NCBI GenBank assembly: GCA_002495535.1
Contig: DAFX01000095.1
Coordinates: forward strand, 26,837-64,212
DNA from: Euryarchaeota archaeon UBA433
Lineage (GTDB): Archaea; Thermoplasmatota; Poseidoniia; Poseidoniales; Poseidoniaceae
Length of the DNA: 37,376 nucleotides
Direction of reading: 5' to 3'
Numbering within the stretch: the stretch's first letter is position 1; every line of letters begins with the position of its first letter. Both the position numbers and the translations under genes were made by a program. Below the pieces are notes generated by a model, which was given only the letters and a program-made list of their open reading frames with translations, was not told the origin of the DNA and did no database searches. Below, in pieces: positions 24,935-31,985 of the stretch.

Positions 24935-26158
24935 ATGCTCATGCGACGCGCGGCGGTTCCCGGCACCGAAAAACACCCTGCATGGGCTCTTTTTGCCGCT
25001 TTATTGATGCTCTTTACCCTCCCAGCCCATGCGGGAGCCGAACCTGTCAGGTCCCCCTACGAATCAGTCGATGCCTGCGCCCAAGTGGATCAACTCGAAT
25101 TCAACGGAACTCTGGCCAACGCCTCGATCACCGAACAGGTCAACCTTGGCCCGAGAACGACTGGATCAAACGCATCCGCCGCGTTAAGGACCGTCATTCA
25201 CCAAACTCTACCCGATTGGAATGTCCAAAACCACACCTACACTGAAGACAACCTCACCTTCACCAACGTCGTTGCAACACATTCGAACACACCCGTCAAT
25301 GAATCAACAGACCGAGTCGTGCTGGTTGCCCATTACGATACGAGAGATGTAGCTGAACGAGACCCGGATCTGAACCGTACTGACGAGCCGATCCCCGGCG
25401 CAAATGATGGTGCAAGCGGCGTTGCAGTCCTGCTCGAGTTGGGCCGCATTATCCCTTCCATGAACCTCCCTTATCAGGTCGAACTGCTCTTCACGGATGC
25501 TGAGGATCAAAACCATTCTCACAGGTTGTACGGTGCGGAAGCATGGGTTGGTGACCAAACAGAAGAGGATGTCAACCGCACAACGGCCTACATCGTTGTT
25601 GACATGGTCGGCGATATCTACCTCCAAATGACCCATGTGTACCCGGGCAATTTTGAATTGTGGACGACAATCCCTCCTCTGGCGGCAGCGCTTGGACTCA
25701 TGGATACAGAAACGGACTGTGAAGGGAATTTGGGCAGAGATGTGGTTAACATGAGCATCAGCACTGGCGTGATCGACGATCATGTGCCGGCCCTCAACAG
25801 AGGCATTCGCGCCATCGACCTGATCGACATCCGTTTTGGACCCGATGCAGAACCGTTTGGAGGGTACTGGCACACTCATGAAGACACGCCCGACAAAGTC
25901 AGTGCTCAATCCCTTGCAGACGCAGGCAGACTGGTTGAATTAGGCCTGCGAACCGAGGCATGGACCCTCAATGTAAGCCTCAATGAAAACAAGGAAGAAC
26001 CCGCCGCGCCAAGCGCCCCAGATGCACCCGACACTGTTGAAGAGCCAACTGTTGAAGTGTACGCAGTGCTTGGTGCTTCGGCAGGACTTGGCCTTGTTGC
26101 AGCACTCATTCTCCTCCTCGTTTTGAACAGGGCCGTCAAACTCAATCCACGACCTTAG
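24935..26158 (+). CDS. Exported M28-family metallopeptidase with C-terminal membrane anchor
   Basis: A protein of 407 residues. An N-terminal signal segment (ALFAALLMLFTLPAHAGA) precedes an M28 (glutaminyl cyclase/aminopeptidase) domain. Zinc-site motifs are VLVAHYDTRD (His), PGANDGASGVAVLLEL (bridging Asp), LFTDAEDQNH (Glu-Asp) and WHTHEDTPDKV (C-terminal His). A Pro/Ala/Glu linker and one membrane helix (LGASAGLGLVAALILLLVL) follow, then a short basic tail. The inferred role is release of amino acids or peptides outside the cell, complementing the divergent PKD metallopeptidase. ATG 24935 is used; a second ATG at 24941 is possible. There is no Shine-Dalgarno, in line with a leaderless transcript. 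Confidence 0.88.
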   Translation: MLMRRAAVPGTEKHPAWALFAALLMLFTLPAHAGAEPVRSPYESVDACAQVDQLEFNGTLANASITEQVNLGPRTTGSNASAALRTVIHQTLPDWNVQNHTYTEDNLTFTNVVATHSNTPVNESTDRVVLVAHYDTRDVAERDPDLNRTDEPIPGANDGASGVAVLLELGRIIPSMNLPYQVELLFTDAEDQNHSHRLYGAEAWVGDQTEEDVNRTTAYIVVDMVGDIYLQMTHVYPGNFELWTTIPPLAAALGLMDTETDCEGNLGRDVVNMSISTGVIDDHVPALNRGIRAIDLIDIRFGPDAEPFGGYWHTHEDTPDKVSAQSLADAGRLVELGLRTEAWTLNVSLNENKEEPAAPSAPDAPDTVEEPTVEVYAVLGASAGLGLVAALILLLVLNRAVKLNPRP

Positions 26159-26159
26159 G

Positions 26160-26194
26160 GCGCGGACAATAAGGGAAAGGCGTATTATCCGCGC
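26160..26194 (+). repeat. 12-bp inverted repeat overlapping a promoter-like element
   Basis: GCGCGGACAATA (26160-26171) and TATTATCCGCGC (26183-26194) are inverted repeats with one mismatch, separated by 11 bp. They start two bases after the M28 stop codon and end 30 bp before the next start. The right arm contains TATTAT, a possible TATA box placed about 40 nt before the ATG at 26225. No T-tract follows, so an operator or an RNA hairpin is more likely than a terminator. Confidence 0.6.
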
Positions 26195-26224
26195 ACATAC
26201 CCAGTTCAACCAAGCGGGGGTGAG

Positions 26225-27109
26225 ATGGTGGCCGATGAATCTGAAATTGAATCTCGTCGAGAAGCCCTAAAAGCAAGGGTCCAAGCCCAAATTGAAGCCT
26301 CACGCCAAGCCAAAGAGGAGCGGAAAAAGATTGCGGAGGATGAACTCGTTGTCGATGAATCAGACCTCAATGCCGCCATTGAGGAAGCCAATGAAGAATT
26401 CAATGCCCACATGGCATCTTTGAACAAAGCAAACGCCTCACAATTGAGAACCTTAGCCGCATCCTTGATCTTAGTTGGAAGCATCTTAGGCATGGCATCG
26501 GGAGGTTTGATCCTCCAGGGCAATCCGGCAGAACTGATCAACAGTTTTAGCGTTCTAGGCAACGATGAGACTGTGGACGTTTCAGGCATCGCCCTAGAAA
26601 CGGATGGCAACGGGTTAAGCGGCGTAGAAGTCGAGTTGCTGAGCATTGAAAACAATGAGGTCATTGGTATCACCACAACAGATGAAAACGGGTATTTTTG
26701 GTTCAAGTCCATCGATGTATTAGAATTACAACTCACTTTTTCACTTGAAGATTACAACACAGTTGAACGTATTTTCATTCCTGATGGGGCACAAATCCGA
26801 CCGGTCACCATGCACCTTGGAAACGAAACGGTGGTTGAAAATGAAATTAAATCCTCAGAGGGTTGGAATTCTGAAGACGCCGTTGCGCTCTCAACCACAG
26901 TTGGTGTCTTGACAGTGCTGACTGGTTTGGTCGGCGTTCAGGCCGCAGTGGGTGCACGACGAGCAAAGCGATACCGGCGCACACAATACCTCGCTGGCAT
27001 CGCTTTATTCAGCCGTGGATTGATTTTGTTTGGTCCAACATTGATCCTTGCCGGCATGGTTCTTTTGATCATATCCAAAGATCAATTCGAAGATGTGGGC
27101 GGTGAGTGA
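26225..27109 (+). CDS. Membrane protein with coiled coil and carboxypeptidase-regulatory-like domain
   Basis: A protein of 294 residues. The first 75 or so residues are charged and likely coiled coil (ESRREALKARVQAQIEASR, EERKKIAEDEL). A membrane helix follows (LAASLILVGSILGMASGGLIL). Next comes a beta-rich domain with VDVSGIALETDGNGLSGVEV and TTDENGYFWFKSI, typical of carboxypeptidase-regulatory-like folds, which often bind or display rather than catalyse. Two more membrane helices lie near the C-terminus (ALSTTVGVLTVLTGLVGVQAA, LFSRGLILFGPTLILAGMVLL). Function is unknown. The start has GGGGGTGAG just upstream. Its stop TGA is followed directly, in the same frame, by the TTG start of the thymidylate kinase gene. 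Confidence 0.78.
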   Translation: MVADESEIESRREALKARVQAQIEASRQAKEERKKIAEDELVVDESDLNAAIEEANEEFNAHMASLNKANASQLRTLAASLILVGSILGMASGGLILQGNPAELINSFSVLGNDETVDVSGIALETDGNGLSGVEVELLSIENNEVIGITTTDENGYFWFKSIDVLELQLTFSLEDYNTVERIFIPDGAQIRPVTMHLGNETVVENEIKSSEGWNSEDAVALSTTVGVLTVLTGLVGVQAAVGARRAKRYRRTQYLAGIALFSRGLILFGPTLILAGMVLLIISKDQFEDVGGE

Positions 27110-28462
27110 TTGTACCTCATCAGCGTCGAAGGTGGCGACGGCTCGGGAAAGGGAGAAGCGGCAAGAATTCTCCTCGAATTAGCCGCAGAATTCCCATTCC
27201 CTCAAATCCATGCGACTCACGAACCACGGCGCCACAGTGAACTTGGTAAGTTGGCCCTCACATCGGTTAAACTCGGAGATAAAACACCGCTTGAGGAAGC
27301 AGGACTATTTGCCGCAGATCGCCTTGATCACTCCCATACATGGGTCAAACCGCTTTTGGAAAAGGGACACGTTGTGGTCTCAGATCGAAACATCCACTCC
27401 TCGCTCATCTACCAGGGGGTTGTTGGGAATTTAGGCGTAGACCAAGTTGCAAAGATGAATGCAGCAGCCATGATTCCTGACCTCGTATTGTGGATTGATT
27501 GCGACCCTGACAAAGCCATACAACGCATTCGCACTGGAACATTGAGAATGACGAGTCAGAAACAAGAATACTTCGAAACACCTGAAATTCAACGCACCAT
27601 ACGTCAAGGTTTCAACGATTTACTCTCAGGGAAAATCGAAGTCCCCGCGCCTTTCGATCGGTGTTGCGTGATCGGACCTATTCTCAACGAGGGAGGATTG
27701 GACGACCTTAGGAAAAAATTGCGAGAGGTCCTTCGAGGGTTTTTCAATCGCAAGCCAACCCCACTCAACGTCGACCCCGATGAAGTCGACCGCTACCTTT
27801 TGAGCACCCTTGTCAAGGACGTCAAGAAACAAACTCGGTTGCCCGGAGCACCTCAGGAACGCACTGCAATACATATCGGTTGGTTGTCAGGGCGGTCCCC
27901 TGCACAATGGATGCAAGAGGCGGAGGATGAATGGCCAGTTGAAAGTGCAAGGGATTACGATGTTCCTGCAAGCCCACATGCCCAATCCTGCTGGTCCGTC
28001 CTTGGTACACTTTCCCTGATTGTCGGCTCGACTGAAGTTCCACGCTTACACCGCGCCTTTGGACCACATCGAATGGTCACCCAACGCCACACACAGCGAT
28101 TAGTGAAATGGCTTGAAGAAGAGCGTTGGATTCACAAACAGCAATCTCATGTTCCCTTTGCAGAAGCTCAGGTGTTCAAATTAAGAGATGAACGATTGGG
28201 CTACGGGCGTCTTGCCCTAGCAATGTGGCCTCTTCGTGCACAATTGGCTTCATGGCGCAGAGCAAACCCCAAGCAGGATTGGGGTGCAGCCCTCCCCGCT
28301 ATCGCCAGCCCCCAAGACGGAAAGACGCCCCCTCCCGCAGTTCGAAGAGGACTAGAGAACATCATCAAGCGCCTTCAAATGCTGACCAGTGGGCATGAAA
28401 ACTGCCCCGTTCCTGAAACGGTAGAAGAATTGCTAGCCTGGTGGAGGCTGACACCGCCCTGA
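27110..28462 (+). CDS. tmk: Thymidylate kinase with long C-terminal extension
   Basis: A protein of 450 residues. The first 212 or so form a thymidylate kinase: P-loop EGGDGSGKG, HEPRRHSELGK, VVSDRNIHSSLIYQG (the DR-x-x-S motif) and a LID-like RIRTGTLRMTSQKQEYFET. Known Tmk makes dTDP from dTMP. The usual length is 200-220, so about 238 extra residues follow. They include HRMVTQRHTQRLVKWLEEERW, which may be a winged helix, but I recognise no family. The start is TTG, directly after the preceding stop (TGA-TTG); no earlier start is possible in frame and the P-loop needs it. GGTGAG precedes it by three bases. It is probably coupled to the upstream membrane gene. Confidence 0.88.
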   Translation: MYLISVEGGDGSGKGEAARILLELAAEFPFPQIHATHEPRRHSELGKLALTSVKLGDKTPLEEAGLFAADRLDHSHTWVKPLLEKGHVVVSDRNIHSSLIYQGVVGNLGVDQVAKMNAAAMIPDLVLWIDCDPDKAIQRIRTGTLRMTSQKQEYFETPEIQRTIRQGFNDLLSGKIEVPAPFDRCCVIGPILNEGGLDDLRKKLREVLRGFFNRKPTPLNVDPDEVDRYLLSTLVKDVKKQTRLPGAPQERTAIHIGWLSGRSPAQWMQEAEDEWPVESARDYDVPASPHAQSCWSVLGTLSLIVGSTEVPRLHRAFGPHRMVTQRHTQRLVKWLEEERWIHKQQSHVPFAEAQVFKLRDERLGYGRLALAMWPLRAQLASWRRANPKQDWGAALPAIASPQDGKTPPPAVRRGLENIIKRLQMLTSGHENCPVPETVEELLAWWRLTPP

Positions 28463-29230
28463 TCATTCCTCTTCGGATGGCGTTTGAAGTTGGAATTTGG
28501 CACCACCAGGAAGAAGCACGGCCCCTGCGGAAGAGAATTTTTCAGCACGTGCTGCAATTGATGCTCCAATCAAGATGGCCAAACCTAAACCAAACGGTGC
28601 ACCGGTGAGAGGTCGAGTGAGGTTGTTTGATTCATAACTGGTCAACAATTGAGTAAATCCATCAATGATCAACGGGACACAGAGCGCCACACCGCACGCA
28701 AGCCATGCAAGCGTTCGTTGGTTTTTCACATACACTTCACCAAGCCATTCATCTGGAACAAGTGAAAGGCAAGTATCCCTTACAGTCCATCGGTTATGGG
28801 CGCGGCGAGAGAACACAACCCCGCCCATCATCAATCCAAAGAAAATGCCCACATCTCTGGTGCATACTGGCATTTGGTTGCCCCCAATTTCCCAAGACCG
28901 CTCATGATTTTGGTGGCAGTTCAAGTCACCAAAAGCGTAGATAAAGCCAGTGTAAGGGTCCAATTCGCTCCACGTGAAGTGTTCATGATAATGGATGGAA
29001 CCGTCCGCATGCTTATGGATCAGTCCGCCTTCTGAATTACCGTAGGACATCGACCCTTCTGATGAGGCAAAATCGATGCTGTTTGCGCGCCCGTTGAGCC
29101 CGACAACGGTCCCTTCAGGAAGAATGAAGGGTGCAAAAAAGAAGGAAAAAAAGAAAAAACCGCTCACTGATGCAATCCACAAACCGATTTTGCGTTCTCT
29201 AAAACGATGCTCGAGACCGTTTTTCTCCAT
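28463..29230 (-). CDS. DUF2085-like membrane protein
   Basis: A protein of 255 residues. The segment CHQNHERSWEIGGNQMPVC-TRDVGIFFG fits the DUF2085 signature (Cys-His-Gln, Arg-Ser, Gly-x-Gln-x-Pro-x-Cys-x-Arg, Gly-x-x-x-G), quoted as CHQNHERSWEI and GNQMPVCTRDVGIFFG. The function of that family is unknown; Cys/His may bind a metal. There is an N-terminal membrane helix (IGLWIASVSGFFFFSFFFAPF), a His-rich extracytoplasmic loop (HKHADGSIHYHEHF) and two further helices (LAWLACGVALCVPLIIDGF, FGLGLAILIGASIAA). The ATG at 29230 has TATATGG at about -29, so the mRNA is probably leaderless. Its stop abuts that of tmk. Confidence 0.78.
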   Translation of the reverse strand: MEKNGLEHRFRERKIGLWIASVSGFFFFSFFFAPFILPEGTVVGLNGRANSIDFASSEGSMSYGNSEGGLIHKHADGSIHYHEHFTWSELDPYTGFIYAFGDLNCHQNHERSWEIGGNQMPVCTRDVGIFFGLMMGGVVFSRRAHNRWTVRDTCLSLVPDEWLGEVYVKNQRTLAWLACGVALCVPLIIDGFTQLLTSYESNNLTRPLTGAPFGLGLAILIGASIAARAEKFSSAGAVLLPGGAKFQLQTPSEEE

Positions 29231-29241
29231 GATGTGACCAG

Positions 29242-29260
29242 GGGTTCTGAACCCATATAG
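29242..29260. promoter_or_regulatory. Divergent promoter with 13-bp palindrome next to TATA box
   Basis: CATATAG (29254-29260) is a TATA-like box; read on minus as CTATATG, it lies about 29 nt before the ATG at 29230. Directly beside it, between box and minus start, is the perfect inverted repeat GGGTTC-T-GAACCC (29242-29254). That position suits a repressor operator. On plus, the same box would start transcription near 29284. Confidence 0.55.
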
Positions 29261-29269
29261 TTTGGCGTG

Positions 29270-29950
29270 ATGGAATGCGAGCCTTCATGTGCATCACCTC
29301 AGGTACCCCGACAGATGAACGTCGAAGAAGGGGAACCTGTGGGCCTCTCGACGGGCCTTCAGGCTGGGGCGTTTTTGGGGCTTTATCTCGGGTTCAGCCT
29401 TTCAGTCATCTCGGTGCTCACAGACCCAACACAACTGGCTCGGCTTGGAGGTTTGATGTGCACCCCCCCACTCGTTGGAGCGGTCCTGCTCGGGCCATTT
29501 CTCGCTCGACGTAGAAAACCTGTCGACTTGGGTAAGCGCCCCCTAGAACATGCAAGAGAGACCCTTCAATCCTTCAACGAAGGGCAAGGGAAATGGAGAG
29601 TTTTGAGTCACGTCAAAAGCGATGGAATGTCAATTCGAATTGACATGCATGACCTCACGAACCTTGCGGGAGTGATCGACGCAGCGTTACCCCTCGCAGA
29701 CCTCTGCTCGGTCAAATTTATTGTTGGGAGGGGCGTACAAAACTCACGACAACCACACTTGCGCAAGCAGGTGCTGGGTCTTGTTGAGGAACGTGTCCCC
29801 CTTACACGCCGTAAGAGAACCGCCAAATCGATTGAGATCTCTCCTGTACCCACGGTCAAATACGTCAATCAGCAGCAGAAAATCAATCGGGCATTGATGA
29901 TCCTCCTGCCAATTTTCTCCTTTTTTGCTTGGCTAGAAATGCGTAATTGA
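29270..29950 (+). CDS. Membrane protein with possible Smr-like domain
   Basis: A protein of up to 226 residues. Two adjacent hydrophobic segments lie at the N-terminus (LQAGAFLGLYLGFSLSVISVL and LMCTPPLVGAVLLGPFLA) and one at the C-terminus (ALMILLPIFSFFAWL). Between them, SIRIDMHDLTNLAGVIDAAL and VKFIVGRGVQNS recall the Smr fold (LDLHG...HGKG), though the Gly after the His is replaced by Asp. Known Smr domains are nucleases or nucleic-acid binders; activity here is uncertain. The start is unsettled: GTG 29267, ATG 29270 or ATG 29315. The last would fit a transcript begun from the divergent TATA box, and the first 15 residues from 29270 look unlike a normal N-terminus. Confidence 0.62.
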   Translation: MECEPSCASPQVPRQMNVEEGEPVGLSTGLQAGAFLGLYLGFSLSVISVLTDPTQLARLGGLMCTPPLVGAVLLGPFLARRRKPVDLGKRPLEHARETLQSFNEGQGKWRVLSHVKSDGMSIRIDMHDLTNLAGVIDAALPLADLCSVKFIVGRGVQNSRQPHLRKQVLGLVEERVPLTRRKRTAKSIEISPVPTVKYVNQQQKINRALMILLPIFSFFAWLEMRN

Positions 29951-29952
29951 GG

Positions 29953-29977
29953 CAGTATATAGGAGTGCTTAAGACTG
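29953..29977 (+). promoter_or_regulatory. Putative promoter of the HTH_10 regulator gene
   Basis: Two TATA-like elements lie in the 45-bp gap: AGTATATAGG (29954-29963) and CTTAAGACTG (29968-29977). The latter shares TTAAGACTG with the M28 promoter and begins 27 nt before the ATG, so a leaderless start at 29996 is plausible. GCAGT (29952-29956) and ACTGC (29974-29978) form an inverted repeat around both. Confidence 0.45.
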
Positions 29978-29995
29978 CAAGTTCGATGTCTAACC

Positions 29996-30919
29996 ATGCG
30001 CGAGGTCACCTTTTTCTGGAAGCGGGGCCATGTAGGTAACCTCGTGACGCAATCACTGACTGATGTTTTTCAAAGCCTGCATTTCATCTCATATTCGCGA
30101 AGAATACCAAAGGATATTCGCTGCATTTTCAAAGCGCACTTCAAACCCGGAAAGGGCCCCGCTGACATCGGAAGTATGGGTTTTTTTGAACTCCTCGAAG
30201 TGATGATGGAGCCTGAAACTGAAGCAGATGGGACCATTATATTAGCCAGGATTAACCACCCAGCAGCAAACCTCAGTGCTCGGTCAAACGGTACTGCTGA
30301 AGTCCCTGGTGCCTGCTTTTTGGACGGTGAAGGCTTCACATACACCATCCAGGGGCCCCCACTCAAATTGAGATTGTTCAGTGGATTCATACGCATGTTT
30401 GCCAAACCTGACCGAACCAGCGCTCGAACCGTAAAATACCTCAACGAAGACACTGGGGCACTTTCTCAAAAGCAACTTAAACTTGCCAAATTCGCGTACG
30501 ATCGTGGCTACTTTGACACGCCAAAGAGAATTCGAATTGCTGAATTGGCCCAAGAACTAGGTTTGGCAAGAGCGACCATTTCAGAACACATGGCTCGAAT
30601 TGAATCGGCAATCATGGACGATATGTTTTCATCCTTCTCCGATATTTATGTCGCCCCAGAAACTCTGAAAGAAATTTTACAGATGGTTGTGGACGATGCT
30701 GAAGAATTAACCGACATAAACAACGATGGTTTCAGCGGCTTGATGCTCGAAATCAGAAGCTCGATTGAAGAAGAAATGGCGACCCTTGATCTTCAAAGAG
30801 ATGTATCTGATGTTGACCTTGAAGCATTGATTGAGGAATCCATTGCCCAGCATCAAGGCAACATCAGTTTCATTGATGACAAACTCGCCAACCGAAACCA
30901 GCAATTGAACCAACTTTGA
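29996..30919 (+). CDS. Bacterio-opsin-activator-type (HTH_10) transcription regulator
   Basis: A protein of 307 residues. After an N-terminal region of about 150 residues with the mixed alpha/beta look of Bat-like sensors comes the HTH_10 domain: LSQKQLKLAKFAYDRGYFDTP, with RIRIAELAQELGLARATISEH and MARIESAI. The spacing YDRGYFDTP-x-x-x-x-AELAQELG is the hallmark of this archaeal family. A helical acidic C-terminus of about 100 residues follows (DLEALIEESIAQHQ), longer than in simple family members. Known relatives regulate genes such as bop in haloarchaea; targets here are unknown. The start is ATG 29996. The next gene begins 38 bp after its stop. Confidence 0.85.
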   Translation: MREVTFFWKRGHVGNLVTQSLTDVFQSLHFISYSRRIPKDIRCIFKAHFKPGKGPADIGSMGFFELLEVMMEPETEADGTIILARINHPAANLSARSNGTAEVPGACFLDGEGFTYTIQGPPLKLRLFSGFIRMFAKPDRTSARTVKYLNEDTGALSQKQLKLAKFAYDRGYFDTPKRIRIAELAQELGLARATISEHMARIESAIMDDMFSSFSDIYVAPETLKEILQMVVDDAEELTDINNDGFSGLMLEIRSSIEEEMATLDLQRDVSDVDLEALIEESIAQHQGNISFIDDKLANRNQQLNQL

Positions 30920-30957
30920 GCCGATGCTTTACATGGGCCGGCGTCTGTCCTCCTTAC

Positions 30958-31935
30958 ATGTCGGATATCGCCGCCCTCCTGCGACGACTGCAAAAAGGAG
31001 GCATTCCGATCTCCAACGCCATCAAAGAGGCGATGATCAACGTCGATGTTGAGGACTTCACTGATTACGAAACTGAGGCATTTTATGCAGACCGCCCAGT
31101 TCCTTTCATGGAGACGAAGCAAGGTGCAATCAAGACAATTTCAGCCCCACACATGGTGGCTACATTGCTGCATCATATGGAATTGACAGCAGGTGAAGAG
31201 ATCGTCATCTTGGGTGCAAAAGGAGGCTACCTGGCAGCATTGGTGGCAACGATGGTTGGCGAACACGGCATGGTGAGGGTGTTGGATCCCTCGACCGATG
31301 CGATTCATCATGTACGAAGTCGACTTACACACTGGCCAACCGTGGAAGCGAGGGAATTGGAAGCCGTAGATATTGCTCCCGTCGCCTTCCCGGGAGAATT
31401 TCATCGAGTGTTGGTAACGGGCCAGCTTTCTGCCATACCAGAATGGATGAACGAAAGACTCGTCGAGGGTGGATTCATACTCGCACCTTTGGGAACAAAA
31501 ACCAGTCAGCAACTGATCAAAGTTGAACGTCAAGGCGAAAGTTTCCTCCCGACTGAACTCGGGCCTGTGGCCTTTGGACCTGTTGACGTATCCCAAGGGG
31601 AACCCGGGCCTATGAACGCCAATGAACTGGCTGATTTGATTGAATTGGCCATTCAAACATGCGAAGACCTCGAAATGATCGAGGAGGAAGAGCGGCACGC
31701 TATGGAAGATTTGATTGTTAATTTACGAGACTTACCAGACGATCTTCCCCCGCCCGGGGAGGGCGCGTTACCGATTGATCAACACCCTATGATTCAACTC
31801 ATGTGGCAAGCAGCACCCTCCTTTTTCCGGCTTTGGCCAATGTTGCAAACTATGATTCAGCCACATTTGGCCCAGCCTGGTGCAGAAGAATGGGACGATG
31901 ACGAACCAACTGGCGACAGTGACTTCCAAGCCTAA
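30958..31935 (+). CDS. PCMT-family (protein-L-isoaspartate methyltransferase-like) protein
   Basis: A protein of 325 residues. The N-terminal half has the PCMT layout: FYADRPVPFMETKQGAIKTI, then SAPHMVATLLHHMEL and LTAGEEIVILGAKGGYLAAL. Known enzymes use SAM to repair isoaspartyl residues. Differences from the family are that motif I, usually EIGTGSGY, reads ILGAKGGY, and that there is a C-terminal extension of about 110 residues with acidic and Pro-rich parts (LPDDLPPPGEG, WDDDEPTGDSD). This may be a related methyltransferase with another target, or a degenerate copy. ATG 30958 is preferred over the TTG at 30916, which overlaps the previous stop. TTTACATGG lies about 30 nt upstream. Confidence 0.78.
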   Translation: MSDIAALLRRLQKGGIPISNAIKEAMINVDVEDFTDYETEAFYADRPVPFMETKQGAIKTISAPHMVATLLHHMELTAGEEIVILGAKGGYLAALVATMVGEHGMVRVLDPSTDAIHHVRSRLTHWPTVEARELEAVDIAPVAFPGEFHRVLVTGQLSAIPEWMNERLVEGGFILAPLGTKTSQQLIKVERQGESFLPTELGPVAFGPVDVSQGEPGPMNANELADLIELAIQTCEDLEMIEEEERHAMEDLIVNLRDLPDDLPPPGEGALPIDQHPMIQLMWQAAPSFFRLWPMLQTMIQPHLAQPGAEEWDDDEPTGDSDFQA

Positions 31936-31985
31936 CCTGAATCACAAAACCACAGGCCTATGAAGCGGCGCCGTTTGGTGCACAC

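Noticed and set aside
31141..31698. Minus-strand frame of 185 codons inside the PCMT-like gene
   Set aside because: Antisense shadow; the plus-strand frame has clear family similarity and this one has none.
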